DNA of 64,000 nt from NCBI RefSeq assembly GCF_963678635.1, contig NC_087063.1, forward strand, positions 37,338,759-37,402,758. Direction: 5' to 3'. This document shows positions 11,945 through 24,927 of the stretch, in pieces. A program made the position numbers and the translations under genes. The DNA comes from Symsagittifera roscoffensis. Its lineage: Eukaryota > Xenacoelomorpha > Acoela > Convolutidae. Under the pieces are notes generated by a model. The model was not told the DNA's origin and did no database searches. It was given only the letters and a program-made list of their open reading frames with translations. How positions within the stretch are numbered: position 1 is the stretch's first letter; each line of letters starts with the position of its first letter.

Positions 11945-12749
11945 TCAGCTGCAGTCATTTTTGTCAAAAACGGCTTCCTTCCTCTCAAATTTAACGGACT
12001 TCAAAAATTTTCCAGATTTGCCAAATGTTCCATTTTCACACCACTTAGTAATAGTATTCTTGAGAGCTTTGAACTCGAGAAGTTGCTCTTTGAAATTCTC
12101 AATTAAACTTGTGTCTCGGTGCAATTTTTTTTCATTGACTTTTTGTACAGGATATAGTCGAAAGGAGAGAAGTGAACATGCAGTTTCCTTCGTTCCCAAT
12201 TCAGAGTTTGGTTGCCAATAGGAAAAAGGTAGTGACCGATGTTACTCGGAATGTACATCCAGATCTGTCCAATCCAGCGCAGCTTGTTCTTCAGCACCAC
12301 CAGACTCTCATCCAGTTTTTCGGCCACCAGAACGACTGAGAAGTTGTTCATTATTTTGCCGATGTACTCCTTGGCCTCAATGCTGCTTTTTAAATGCTTC
12401 CCGCCAAAGTCGTACATCATTGTATTGCGCAAGAACCAATATTCGCACTTCTTAATAACGTAAAACTCTCTTCTAAAATAAATTCAACTACAAAAAGATT
12501 TCGTATAAATGACCGGTAAGATCCATTTATTTTGTTCTGCATGCTGTGGTAATGGCGAAGAAAATAGTGGAACGAATCTTCCAGGGATGCATTGGGAAAG
12601 AGTGAGACAACGAATTGGTCCAATTGAAAGAAGTTGAAGAAGGACTGGAACTGGGCCAGAGGCTCTCTGGTCAGTCCAATCAGGGAGAAAGGGTGCTCCA
12701 TAAGTGCATTCCACTTCTTGTAGTCAAACATCGTGTGCAGAGCAATTAC
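11945..12749 (-). pseudogene. Galactose-3-O-sulfotransferase family fragment, unit 2
   Basis: Second copy, with the same exon, intron and frameshift structure as the unit 1 copy: exon one about 12749-12514 with the REPLAQFQSFF motif, intron about 12513-12451, exon two with VLVAEKLDESLVVLK, frame change at the A8 run, stop at 11945. No substitution that repairs the frame was seen. The identical defect in all copies means it predates the triplication, unless it is a systematic homopolymer error of the assembly. Confidence 0.62.
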
Positions 12750-13096
12750 CTCAAATTAATAGCGGTTTTAAGCATTCGGCTCAAATGCGATCAACGACTG
12801 TTAGTTACGATTCCCTAGTTATGTAATTTGAAACTATAGTATCAACCTGAAACTTCTTAGACGGCCTCCGTGATGGCATTGCTCTTCCCGCATAAGGACT
12901 GGGGTATCTGAAAAAAAACGTCGCATGAACCGCAAAAATGTCAAAACTAGGTTAAAACTAAGTTTGTAGACGTGCTTTCAGGCTAAAAAAAATGGAGAAC
13001 CTACATTTGAGTTTTGGGGTTTGTGAAAATTGGTAATAAATATATTGGCAAGTTGCTGATGATTGTTGTTGCGACTTTTGAAAATGGGTTGGAACT

Positions 13097-13612
13097 TATA
13101 TACGAGTGTGTTTTTTTAAATAGTTTCTCTTGTTTTCCAAAATCAGGTACCACGCATAATATCGTTTTCGGTTGAGTGATATATCATAAAAAAGCCGTTG
13201 CAGTCGTTAATTGTACATTAAAAAAATTTCAAAAAAAATCCTATTGTCGAGAAAAACCGGTTCTTATTTTGGTTTTTCGTCCAAATAAAATCATGATATT
13301 TTGTTACATTGGTAATTTAGCGCTTGTTTTGCACTTCCCTGGAATTTTTTTTTTTAAAGTATGCAAAAAAGTAGAACAAATTTCGAATTTTTTTCATTTA
13401 TTGTTTGATTTTACATTTTTTTGAAGACAAATGTTGTCGCTTATGCCTAATTTACTAATTATTTACATTAGTGTATAGTTTCTCATCTTACCACCTACAA
13501 AAAAAAACACTAATTTGAAAAATTAATATTTTGAAGAATTTTTGTTTGTAGTTTTAATGAGTATGGTCGGAACATTCTGTGCTACTTGCACACCAACCGG
13601 CTAGATAAACTA
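13097..13612 (+). repeat. Dispersed repeat family A, copy in unit 2
   Basis: Tandem-array duplicate of the 6060-6577 copy. Confidence 0.6.
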
Positions 13613-14613
13613 AAAGAATATAGGCATCATTAAGTCCCTAGATAAAAAAATAGGGATTCTTTTTTGATAAATATTTATTTGAGATCTTAGCTAACAATTT
13701 CCGGCGCAGTAATTTTCGAGAAAAGCTCGAGTTCTGTTATTAAAACCAGATTCTAACCACATTTCTTAGACCGAGAGTAAATTTTTACCACTAACCCACG
13801 GATCCGATTTCAAAAAACTCACACTTGAAGACAACGAATTTTTAGTCAAAAATTGATTTACTGTGTCTCACAAAACTAACAATATTTAAATTTCTAAAAT
13901 TTTATTTCAGCTTCAACTTAGTCTTAACTAAGGGCATTCCTAATTAGCAGTTATTTGTCAATGCATCGCACATAACTCCTGCTTACCATCGTTTATACTC
14001 CAGTTTAAATGAATGTTTCAAATTTATTCAACCCTGTTAAAGTTTGTTTCACTTTCTGTACATTTTAGTTGATTTTCAATTGCTTCTAATCGCTGTGTTG
14101 AGCAGCGTACTGTTTTAGGTCGAACCTTTTTTTTAAACCTAACTCGCAAATAAAAGTGATCATGAACAGTATTTATTTCTTTGGTGTCACTTTTGCTTCA
14201 ATTGGTTGCACTTTTGTCTCATACTCCTCTTCGCGAGTGGCTAGTGCTAGGGACACAAAAGTTTGAGGGAAGAAATCTGATACTCTAAGGATGCATAGCT
14301 TCGCTAGGGATAAGCCAAGCTCGCAAAACTTATGGAAAGACAGATACCAATCAATATGCAAAACTTCTGACAAATCATCTACTTGACCTTATCGAGCACT
14401 ACAACTGGACAAAAAATATGCGAGATTTAAGCAATGTTTATGTTAATATATTCCGATTCTATTCCTACATCTTAGATTCTTAACCAAATTAAGATGAATT
14501 CCTAGTTTACGTGAGCAACTCAAACCGTTTAGATTTGAGAAAAATGATTTTCTGTTTTAGTTTCATAAACTTTGTTAAAGTCAATAGTTGCAATATTACA
14601 GTTGCCCGCATAG

Positions 14614-16446
14614 TTACAGTTTGCCTGGTAACTGGAATCCGGTTCGGGTTTTGGTTTGTGCAACCCGGATGATGTGGTCATTGCCATCGAAGGCTTTAGT
14701 GGTACGACCCATTGGCCAAATCAAAGGCAGGATGTAGTCCTCCTCTTTGATAATAAATATGCCTCCAATGGCGAATTGTCGTGATGGCGATGTCGTCCAC
14801 TTAGCTTTTTGCTGCAGAGAAGTCAAGTATTCTTCTTTCCAACGTTTACAAAATTGACGAACTATGGCTTGAATTTGTCGACTTAGCGATGTCTTCCTGT
14901 CGCGCGTAGAACTCGGCACTATTGTCAATGGTCGTCCGATGAGAAAATGTCATGGCGTTAAAGAGAGTGCATCATTGACGTCATTAGATGGCGTAACAAG
15001 TGGCCTTGAATTGAGGATGACCTCAATTTGAGTCAGAACTGTCAGGAACTGATGAAATTGTAGTCGCGTTTTCCCAACTGTTCTGAAGAAAAGTCGTTTC
15101 ATCGATTTCACTGCCGCTTCCCATAATCCTCCGAAATTTGGCGCTCTCGGTGGAATAGGGTACCATGAAAATGAGTTGTCGTTGGTGAAGGTGCTGACGG
15201 TTTCTGTAAATTCTTTGTTCATCATCAGTTTTTGGAATTCATTTTTACCTGCGGAGCCCATAAAAGTCATCGAATTGTCACTGTAAAAAGCTTTCGGTAA
15301 TCCTCTTTTGGCGCAAAATCGTTTTACAGCGTCTAAGCAATCGTGCTTTGTGAGAGAGTTGACACTTTCCGAATGAACTGCTTCAGTTTCAAAGCAAATG
15401 AAGATAGCCACATATACTTTATTTTCTTGGCTGCTGCTGTCGTTGATGTAGAAAAGTCCACAATAATCGAGTCCTGTGTTGCTGAAAATAAAAGATTCTA
15501 CAACTCTTTCGAGCGGCAAATCTCCCTATTCTGGTTGAAGAAGTCTGGCGTCCTGTCGAATGCAAGGTTTGCAATTATGAATTGCTTGTTTGACCAACGC
15601 GAGGCCTCCTGGTATCCATACTGTTTGTCGAAGGGTGTAGAGTGTCATCTGAGGACCGCTATGAAACGATCTTTCATGCGCTTCCCTAATAAGCAATTTG
15701 TTGATTGGCAATTTCCTGGGAATGAGCACAGGAAACTTTTTGTCGATATCATATGGTGAATTGGCGAGGCGTCCTTCTACACGATTTAGGTTGCTCTCAT
15801 CTTTGAAGAAGGGTGAAAGGCTCAGAAGGTTGTTGTTTCTTGGAATACGTTTTGCTTTCTTGATAAGTTGAAACTCGGCTAGATGATGCTGCTGCTGAAA
15901 CAAGCTGTACAGAATCCTGCGAGCTTCCTTAACTTCCACGGCTGAAAAATTTTCAGGCTTAGACAACTGGTGCAATTCCTCTGAATCGTCTTCGTTCCCC
16001 TGATTGAACGTTACTAAATTCCCATTTTCATGAATCGTCAGTTTTGTTGTCGTTGTTTTTGCTCTTTGAGTTTCTGCTCGACGGAATTGTTGACTTCGCG
16101 CGATTAGCGATTGCTGCAAAACCTGCAGTCTGGCTTCCCCAAAGCAGCTGCTATCCAATATGGTACCTTTACCTCCAATTTTCCTATCTGTACCTTTACC
16201 AGAATAACAATCAGTGGCGCTAACAGACGTCGCGCTTGTATCTAAATCAGTACCCACACTTGTTCCGTCATCTGGTCTTGTCCCTGTAACTTTACTAGCA
16301 TCCAGTAATAAAGCGTTACCACTATTCATACCTTTACCAATACCAATGCCAACCATGGTTTTTGCTCGATGGAATTTTTGCCATCGCGCGATAAGCGATT
16401 GCTGCGGAACCTGCAGTCCAGCTGCCCCAAAGCAGCTGCTATCCAA
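14614..16446 (-). pseudogene. BEL pol: linker, integrase and DUF5641 (unit 2)
   Basis: Same structure as in unit 1. 16446-15526 holds the linker and zinc finger, 15519-14950 the catalytic core (DYCG, YSDN, GGLWE), 14928-14614 the DUF5641 domain. The same TAG and TGA stops separate the three segments. Confidence 0.85.
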
Positions 16447-16580
16447 TCCCGTTTTATTACCTCAAATTTCACTACCTGTACCTTTACCAGAAAAACAATC
16501 AGTGGCGCTTTCAGAATTCAGGCTTGTAACCAAATCAGTATACATGCCTGTTCCTGTAGTGTGACTGATATGGTCTGATT

Positions 16581-17512
16581 TCACGAGATCTTGTCTTTCC
16601 ACATGAGTTGTATGATTGATTTCAGTTGAATCGTCGTAGGCGAAAGCCATCCAAGGGGGCCATAGATTCTTGTGTATTCTAAGAGTATTTGTCGTTTGGT
16701 CACTGGAGTCTGCTCGTTTAAATTAACTGCAAAACTAAAATGATCTGGCACTGGTTTCCATTTGATTCCAAGTGTTTTGATGACATACTCGTCACTTTTG
16801 ATTATCATTTCGTCTGCTGCTTCTCGATAGTGCACTGGGAGTCGTTCTACTAGCTTCGTGTCGTTTGATGTCTACTTGCGAATTTCAAATCCAGCTTTAC
16901 CAAGTATTGATTAATCCGTCCTGTAGTTGAATTGCTGATTCAGTATCTGAAGATCTTGATAGAAGGTCGTCTACGTACATGTCGTTGAGTGTCGCCATCC
17001 TAAGTTAATCGTCGTCACTTTTTTCAGCAAGCACGTGAAGAGGTCCTCTCGAATGAAAAGCTGAAGAAGCAATTCCATAACTAACTCTGGTCATTCGGTA
17101 GTGCCCAACCTCTGTCGATTTTTTATGTTTCTGCAATTTTCTATGATAGTCTCTATCTTCTTCTTCCAACTCCACCTGGCGTACATCTTCGCAATGTCGG
17201 CTGACAGTGCTACCTGATGAATTCGGTAGCGAATCAGAATGCTGAAAAGGTCTTTCTGAACTGTAGGTCCAACCATAAGTTTGTTTTTCAGTGATATTCC
17301 AGATGTCGTCTTTGCTGATGCAACGGAAACGACTCGAAGTTTTGTTGTCGTGCTTGAATCCTTAAAAACGCAATGATGTGGCATGTAGAAACAGATATAG
17401 TGCGGTCACACCAATTCATTGTCTGGAGTTTTGTCCAAATGGCCAAGGTGAAAAAACTCGTTGATGAAGTTCTTGTACTTCTGGTAGACATCAGGATTCC
17501 TTTCCAAACGAA
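16581..17512 (-). pseudogene. BEL reverse transcriptase fragment (unit 2)
   Basis: Same blocks as unit 1: 17384-17091 (SSTTTKLRVV block), YVDD near 16966-16977 and 16835-16581 (connection segment), in discordant frames. Confidence 0.85.
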
Positions 17513-18980
17513 ATTCTATTTCCATGTTGAGAATCTTTAAAGTGCGACAGAAAAGATTGTTTGCCAGTCAGAATCCTAGGAAGTGTCCGGGTTCTAATTA
17601 GTGTGTGTCAGGGCAAATTAGCCCATCCGACAAATGCTGTCAAAATGGGCACACTGATGCAATTATAGCACAGAGAAGAGGGGCAGGACACCCCTCGCGA
17701 TGAAATGGATAGCCAAGTGTTGATTACGCCCCCACAAAAGGGATCATGCACAATAGGAAAGGAAAACAATGACAGGTTGGGTATAAACAAAGTCAGCGTC
17801 AAACAATTATTCAATCAATTGAAAAGTACTCCATGAATCGAATCAAAGGAAACATTTCGTTCATTTCAATCAAATCGCAAAAAGTCTAGCAAGTAGCAAT
17901 GATATTTTATTAAGATCACTTTAGACAAAATTCCAGGAACCCAGACTCCCAACAGCAAACTTTTTCGAGCGAAAATTCGTGAAACCATCAGAGCTGCGGG
18001 TATTCTTTGATAGTTGGTTTGAATACCAACAACCCATTGTTGGTGCTGGTTCAAGACAGGGTATTTAATTAGTTATCTTGAATACGTGGCAGTTTCCTTT
18101 GTTGACGAAAAACTTTATTATAACTGACGGAGAGTAATGCTTGCATAGTGTTCCAAAAGTTGTTTGAAGGAGATACAGTCGCATTTTTTTTTGTAGTGTA
18201 TATGAGTATGATAACCGGGTGTGAGCTAGTGCAAGCACAGGTCGTGGTGGTAATTGGATAGCCTTTAAGAGGATGTTAACACAGAATTTATCACTTAACT
18301 ATCCAGGGAACCCATGTTAGTTGGGGTTAATTTAATTCAAAATTCTTCGGGCGAGTTGAGTATGCTTGTTGGCAATGTTTAATTTAGCGTGAAGTTCGCC
18401 TACAAATTTTGATGTTACCTCTAAAATGAGGAATCCTTAATTGTAATTGAAAATCGAATTAAATTAACTCTATTCACTTTCAAATGTGGTATCGAAATCC
18501 AACATTTCAGCGACGATATTAATATACTAGTGTCCCGTTTACACGTAATGATATCGCTATACGGCGTTCATTTTTTTGTTCAGCCATGACAACATTCAAG
18601 ATGTTAGATTTCCTTCTAGGAAAAACAAAATGTGTTAAAAGTTTTCTCTAGCTCACATGCAAGGGTGAGAAGACGCGACCATTAAATGAATTAACCAGGC
18701 GCTCTTATTCGAGAAAAAATCATAGCAACTAAATTTGTTTTTAAAATTTTGGTAATTAGTTGATTTGTTAAATGCAAATATGAAGTTTATCAGGTTCACC
18801 TCAAAATAACTTGATTTTCTGAAACTTAGAGAGTGGCTGCTATATCTATTTCTCATCCGTTTTAGATTGTTCCCTTTTGTTTCTAAGCTGCTTCCTCACA
18901 GTAATTGACCCATTTCTCCTCCTGCCTTTGTTGCGCTTCTGAATTTCTGCTGATAACATTTCAACAATATTTGTTTTCAA

Positions 18981-19785
18981 TCAGCTGCAGTCATTTTTGT
19001 CAAAAACGGCTTCCTTCCTCTCAAATTTAACGGACTTCAAAAATTTTCCAGATTTGCCAAATGTTCCATTTTCACACCACTTAGTAATAGTATTCTTGAG
19101 AGCTTTGAACTCGAGAAGTTGCTCTTTGAAATTCTCAATTAAACTTGTGTCTCGGTGCAATTTTTTTTCATTGACTTTTTGTACAGGATATAGTCGAAAG
19201 GAGAGAAGTGAACATGCAGTTTCCTTCGTTCCCAATTCAGAGTTTGGTTGCCAATAGGAAAAAGGTAGTGACCGATGTTACTCGGAATGTACATCCAGAT
19301 CTGTCCAATCCAGCGCAGCTTGTTCTTCAGCACCACCAGACTCTCATCCAGTTTTTCGGCCACCAGAACGACTGAGAAGTTGTTCATTATTTTGCCGATG
19401 TACTCCTTGGCCTCAATGCTGCTTTTTAAATGCTTCCCGCCAAAGTCGTACATCATTGTATTGCGCAAGAACCAATATTCGCACTTCTTAATAACGTAAA
19501 ACTCTCTTCTAAAATAAATTCAACTACAAAAAGATTTCGTATAAATGACCGGTAAGATCCATTTATTTTGTTCTGCATGCTGTGGTAATGGCGAAGAAAA
19601 TAGTGGAACGAATCTTCCAGGGATGCATTGGGAAAGAGTGAGACAACGAATTGGTCCAATTGAAAGAAGTTGAAGAAGGACTGGAACTGGGCCAGAGGCT
19701 CTCTGGTCAGTCCAATCAGGGAGAAAGGGTGCTCCATAAGTGCATTCCACTTCTTGTAGTCAAACATCGTGTGCAGAGCAATTAC
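18981..19785 (-). pseudogene. Galactose-3-O-sulfotransferase family fragment, unit 3
   Basis: Third copy, in the unit that adjoins the complete BEL element. Structure and frameshift are the same as in units 1 and 2. An upstream exon could lie to the right, where minus-strand IPQSLCGKSNAITEAV (about 19890-19945) follows a plausible CAG acceptor, but it ends in a stop and does not show the expected phosphosulfate-binding loop. Confidence 0.62.
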
Positions 19786-20132
19786 CTCAAATTAATAGCG
19801 GTTTTAAGCATTCGGCTCAAATGCGATCAACGACTGTTAGTTACGATTCCCTAGTTATGTAATTTGAAACTATAGTATCAACCTGAAACTTCTTAGACGG
19901 CCTCCGTGATGGCATTGCTCTTCCCGCATAAGGACTGGGGTATCTGAAAAAAAACGTCGCATGAACCGCAAAAATGTCAAAACTAGGTTAAAACTAAGTT
20001 TGTAGACGTGCTTTCAGGCTAAAAAAAATGGAGAACCTACATTTGAGTTTTGGGGTTTGTGAAAATTGGTAATAAATATATTGGCAAGTTGCTGATGATT
20101 GTTGTTGCGACTTTTGAAAATGGGTTGGAACT

Positions 20133-20648
20133 TATATACGAGTGTGTTTTTTTAAATAGTTTCTCTTGTTTTCCAAAATCAGGTACCACGCATAATATCG
20201 TTTTCGGTTGAGTGATATATCATAAAAAAGCCGTTGCAGTCGTTAATTGTACATTAAAAAAATTTCAAAAAAAATCCTAATGTCGAGAAAAACCGGTTCT
20301 TATTTTGGTTTTTCGTCCAAATAAAATCATGATATTTTGTTACATTGGTAATTTAGCGCTTGTTTTGCACTTCCCTGGAATTTTTTTTTTTAAAGTATGC
20401 AAAAAAGTAGAACAAATTTCGAATTTTTTTCATTTATTGTTTGATTTTACATTTTTTTGAAGACAAATGTTGTCGCTTATGCCTAATTTACTAATTATTT
20501 ACATTAGTGTATAGTTTCTCATCTTACCACCTACAAAAAAAACACTAATTTGAAAAATTAATATTTTGAAGAATTTTTGTTTGTAGTTTTAATGAGTATG
20601 GTCGGAACATTCTGTGCTACTTGCACACCAACCGGCTAGATAAACTAA
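20133..20648 (+). repeat. Dispersed repeat family A, copy in unit 3
   Basis: Tandem-array duplicate of the 6060-6577 copy. Confidence 0.6.
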
Positions 20649-21649
20649 AAGAATATAGGCATCATTAAGTCCCTAGATAAAAAAATAGGGATTCTTTTTT
20701 GATAAATATTTATTTGAGATCTTAGCTAACAATTTCCGGCGCAGTAATTTTCGAGAAAAGCTCGAGTTCTGTTATTAAAACCAGATTCTAACCACATTTC
20801 TTAGACCGAGAGTAAATTTTTACCACTAACCCACGGATCCGATTTCAAAAAACTCACACTTGAAGACAACGAATTTTTAGTCAAAAATTGATTTACTGTG
20901 TCTCACAAAACTAACAATATTTAAATTTCTAAAATTTTATTTCAGCTTCAACTTAGTCTTAACTAAGGGCATTCCTAATTAGCAGTTATTTGTCAATGCA
21001 TCGCACATAACTCCTGCTTACCATCGTTTATACTCCAGTTTAAATGAATGTTTCAAATTTATTCAACCCTGTTAAAGTTTGTTTCACTTTCTGTACATTT
21101 TAGTTGATTTTCAATTGCTTCTAATCGCTGTGTTGAGCAGCGTACTGTTTTAGGTCGAACCTTTTTTTTTAAACCTAACTCGCAAATAAAAGTGATCATG
21201 AACAGTATTTATTTCTTTGGTGTCACTTTTGCTTCAATTGGTTGCACTTTTGTCTCATACTCCTCTTCGCGAGTGGCTAGTGCTAGGGACACAAAAGTTT
21301 GAGGGAAGAAATCTGATACTCTAAGGATGCATAGCTTCGCTAGGGATAAGCCAAGCTCGCAAAACTTATGGAAAGACAGATACCAATCAATATGCAAAAC
21401 TTCTGACAAATCATCTACTTGACCTTATCGAGCACTACAACTGGACAAAAAATATGCGAGATTTAAGCAATGTTTATGTTAATATATTCCGATTCTATTC
21501 CTACATCTTAGATTCTTAACCAAATTAAGATGAATTCCTAGTTTACGTGAGCAACTCAAACCGTTTAGATTTGAGAAAAATGATTTTCTGTTTTAGTTTC
21601 ATAAACTTTGTTAAAGTCAATAGTTGCAATATTACAGTTGCCCGCATAG

Positions 21650-23482
21650 TTACAGTTTGCCTGGTAACTGGAATCCGGTTCGGGTTTTGGTTTGTGCAAC
21701 CCGGATGATGTGGTCATTGCCATCGAAGGCTTTAGTGGTACGACCCATTGGCCAAATCAAAGGCAGGATGTAGTCCTCCTCTTTGATAATAAATATGCCT
21801 CCAATGGCGAATTGTCGTGATGGCGATGTCGTCCACTTAGCTTTTTGCTGCAGAGAAGTCAAGTATTCTTCTTTCCAACGTTTACAAAATTGACGAACTA
21901 TGGCTTGAATTTGTCGACTTAGCGATGTCTTCCTGTCGCGCGTAGAACTCGGCACTATTGTCAATGGTCGTCCGATGAGAAAATGTCATGGCGTTAAAGA
22001 GAGTGCATCATTGACGTCATTAGATGGCGTAACAAGTGGCCTTGAATTGAGGATGACCTCAATTTGAGTCAGAACTGTCAGGAACTGATGAAATTGTAGT
22101 CGCGTTTTCCCAACTGTTCTGAAGAAAAGTCGTTTCATCGATTTCACTGCCGCTTCCCATAATCCTCCGAAATTTGGCGCTCTCGGTGGAATAGGGTACC
22201 ATGAAAATGAGTTGTCGTTGGTGAAGGTGCTGACGGTTTCTGTAAATTCTTTGTTCATCATCAGTTTTTGGAATTCATTTTTACCTGCGGAGCCCATAAA
22301 AGTCATCGAATTGTCACTGTAAAAAGCTTTCGGTAATCCTCTTTTGGCGCAAAATCGTTTTACAGCGTCTAAGCAATCGTGCTTTGTGAGAGAGTTGACA
22401 CTTTCCGAATGAACTGCTTCAGTTTCAAAGCAAATGAAGATAGCCACATATACTTTATTTTCTTGGCTGCTGCTGTCGTTGATGTAGAAAAGTCCACAAT
22501 AATCGAGTCCTGTGTTGCTGAAAATAAAAGATTCTACAACTCTTTCGAGCGGCAAATCTCCCTATTCTGGTTGAAGAAGTCTGGCGTCCTGTCGAATGCA
22601 AGGTTTGCAATTATTAATTGCTTGTTTGACCAACGCGAGGCCTCCTGGTATCCATACTGTTTGTCGAAGGGTGTAGAGTGTCATCTGAGGACCGCTATGA
22701 AACGATCTTTCATGCGCTTCCCTAATAAGCAATTTGTTGATTGGCAATTTCCTGGGAATGAGCACAGGAAACTTTTTGTCGATATCATATGGTGAATTGG
22801 CGAGGCGTCCTTCTACACGATTTAGGTTGCTCTCATCTTTGAAGAAGGGTGAAAGGCTCAGAAGGTTGTTGTTTCTTGGAATACGTTTTGCTTTCTTGAT
22901 AAGTTGAAACTCGGCTAGATGATGCTGCTGCTGAAACAAGCTGTACAGAATCCTGCGAGCTTCCTTAACTTCCACGGCTGAAAAATTTTCAGGCTTAGAC
23001 AACTGGTGCAATTCCTCTGAATCGTCTTCGTTCCCCTGATTGAACGTTACTAAATTCCCATTTTCATGAATCGTCAGTTTTGTTGTCGTTGTTTTTGCTC
23101 TTTGAGTTTCTGCTCGACGGAATTGTTGACTTCGCGCGATTAGCGATTGCTGCAAAACCTGCAGTCTGGCTTCCCCAAAGCAGCTGCTATCCAATATGGT
23201 ACCTTTACCTCCAATTTTCCTATCTGTACCTTTACCAGAATAACAATCAGTGGCGCTAACAGACGTCGCGCTTGTATCTAAATCAGTACCCACACTTGTT
23301 CCGTCATCTGGTCTTGTCCCTGTAACTTTACTAGCATCCAGTAATAAAGCGTTACCACTATTCATACCTTTACCAATACCAATGCCAACCATGGTTTTTG
23401 CTCGATGGAATTTTTGCCATCGCGCGATAAGCGATTGCTGCGGAACCTGCAGTCCAGCTGCCCCAAAGCAGCTACTATCCAA
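21650..23482 (-). pseudogene. BEL pol: linker, integrase and DUF5641 (unit 3)
   Basis: 23482-22562: linker and zinc finger; here one residue differs from the other units (AINNCKPC instead of AIHNCKPC). 22555-21986: catalytic core with all three acidic residues. 21964-21650: DUF5641. The same two in-frame stops occur as in units 1 and 2. Confidence 0.85.
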
Positions 23483-23550
23483 TCCCGTTTTATTACCTCA
23501 AATTTCACTACCTGTACCTTTACCAGAAAAACAATCAGTGGCGCTTTCAG
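23102..23550 (-). repeat. 288-bp in-frame duplication in the BEL linker
   Basis: Two blocks of about 160 bp (about 23390-23550 and 23102-23262) are offset by exactly 288 bp. They encode SATDC[FY]SGKGT and LDSSCFG[AE]A[GR]LQV[PL]QQSLIAR. The offset is a whole number of codons. The equivalents are about 9031-9479 in unit 1 and 16066-16514 in unit 2. The block sits where BEL/Pao elements usually carry RNase H. Confidence 0.8.
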
Positions 23551-23616
23551 AATTCAGGCTTGTAACCAAATCAGTATACATGCCTGTTCCTGTAGTGTGA
23601 CTGATATGGTCTGATT

Positions 23617-24420
23617 TCACGAGATCTTGTCTTTCCACATGAGTTGTATGATTGATTTCAGTTGAATCGTCGTAGGCGAAAGCCATCCAAGGGGGCCATA
23701 GATTCTTGTGTATTCTAAGAGTATTTGTCGTTTGGTCACTGGAGTCTGCTCGTTTAAATTAACTGCAAAACTAAAATGATCTGGCACTGGTTTCCATTTG
23801 ATTCCAAGTGTTTTGATGACATACTCGTCACTTTTGATTATCATTTCGTCTGCTGCTTCTCGATAGTGCACTGGGAGTCGTTCTACTAGCTTCGTGTCGT
23901 TTGATGTCTACTTGCGAATTTCAAATCCAGCTTTACCAAGTATTGATTAGTCCGTCCTGTAGTTGAATTGCTGATTCAGTATCTGAAGATCTTGATAGAA
24001 GGTCGTCTACGTACATGTCGTTGAGTGTCGCCATCCTAAGTTAATCGTCGTCACTTTTTTCAGCAAGCACGTGAAGAGGTCCTCTCGAATGAAAAGCTGA
24101 AGAAGCAATTCCATAACTAACTCTGGTCATTCGGTAGTGCCCAACCTCTGTCGATTTTTTATGTTTCTGCAATTTTCTATGATAGTCTCTATCTTCTTCT
24201 TCCAACTCCACCTGGCGTACATCTTCGCAATGTCGGCTGACAGTGCTACCTGATGAATTCGGTAGCGAATCAGAATGCTGAAAAGGTCTTTCTGAACTGT
24301 AGGTCCAACCATAAGTTTGTTTTTCAGTGATATTCCAGATGTCGTCTTTGCTGATGCAACGGAAACGACTCGAAGTTTTGTTGTCGTGCTTGAATCCTTA
24401 AAAACGCAATGATGTGGCAT
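23617..24420 (-). pseudogene. BEL reverse transcriptase (unit 3 copy)
   Basis: 24420-24127: LPHH/SSTTTKLRVV block to ALSADIAKMY. YVDD lies near 24002-24013 in another frame. 23871-23617: connection segment with VTKRQILLEYTRIYGPLGW. The RT core is complete as homology but broken by frameshifts, so it is not functional as read. No RNase H follows the connection segment. Confidence 0.85.
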
Positions 24421-24441
24421 GTAGAAACAGATATAGTGCGG

Positions 24442-24927
24442 TCACACCAATTCATTGTCTGGAGTTTTGTCCAAATGGCCAAGGTGAAAAAACTCGTTGA
24501 TGAAGTTCTTGTACTTCTGGTAGACATCAGGATTCCTTTCCAAACGAAAGAGTAAACTACGTAGTCGTCTGCGAGCCTGCTGTAGTGAGTCTCCAAGTAG
24601 TCCAACTTCTTCTTTGATCGGCAGTTTTACCATAAATCGTCCATGTGGTCTGCTTTTAGTTGGTGATTTGAAGTTTTCCTCACATTTAAGCTCCTCTGGT
24701 GACCTTTCTGGAACTTCCTCAATTTCCCAAAAACGTTGTAATTTTGTTTTGCTATCGTCGCTTACAAGAAACGTCTGTTGAAGTGAAGTAAGTCCGTTGT
24801 TGCTGTTTTTTTGTCCAAATACTAGCCAGCCAGAAACTGAGAGTCGATAATTGATTGAGCCTGTCTGTTCCTTGATTCTATTGTTTCCGATCATCAAATC
24901 CTCGTCGTGTGCTGCTCCAATGATCAT
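24442..24927 (-). pseudogene. BEL pol N-terminal segment
   Basis: 161 residues with the BEL/Pao pol start: IIGAAHDEDLM (end of protease), LSVSGWLVFGQK, LQRFWEIEEVPE, GRFMVKLPIKEE, LGDSLQQARRRL and FRLERNPDVYQKYKNFINEF followed by FFHLGHLDK. The sequence from 24549 rightwards exists only here, because units 1 and 2 were cut at this point. It leads into the RT, whose frame is not continuous with it. Confidence 0.8.

Larger units (their letters stand above)
10478..17512. repeat. Tandem array unit 2 (7035 bp)
   Basis: Second copy. Its right end again breaks inside the BEL reverse transcriptase and is joined directly to the start of unit 3. Differences from the other units are mostly single-base changes in homopolymers plus rare substitutions, for example cctattgtcgag near 13240 where units 1 and 3 have cctaatgtcgag. 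Confidence 0.95.
14614..17512 (-). mobile_element. BEL/Pao retrotransposon, 3' part only (unit 2)
   Basis: Duplicate of the unit 1 remnant, cut at 17512 by the junction with unit 3. All frame defects are shared. Confidence 0.9.
17513..24548. repeat. Tandem array unit 3 (7036 bp), continuous with full element
   Basis: Third copy. At 24549 the shared sequence stops, but the BEL pol continues in its natural order (agtaaactacgtagtcgtct and onward), so unit 3 carries the original junction and units 1 and 2 end in truncated copies. Private changes include ttattaattg near 22612, cagctactatcc near 23469 and gattagtccg near 23945. Confidence 0.95.
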
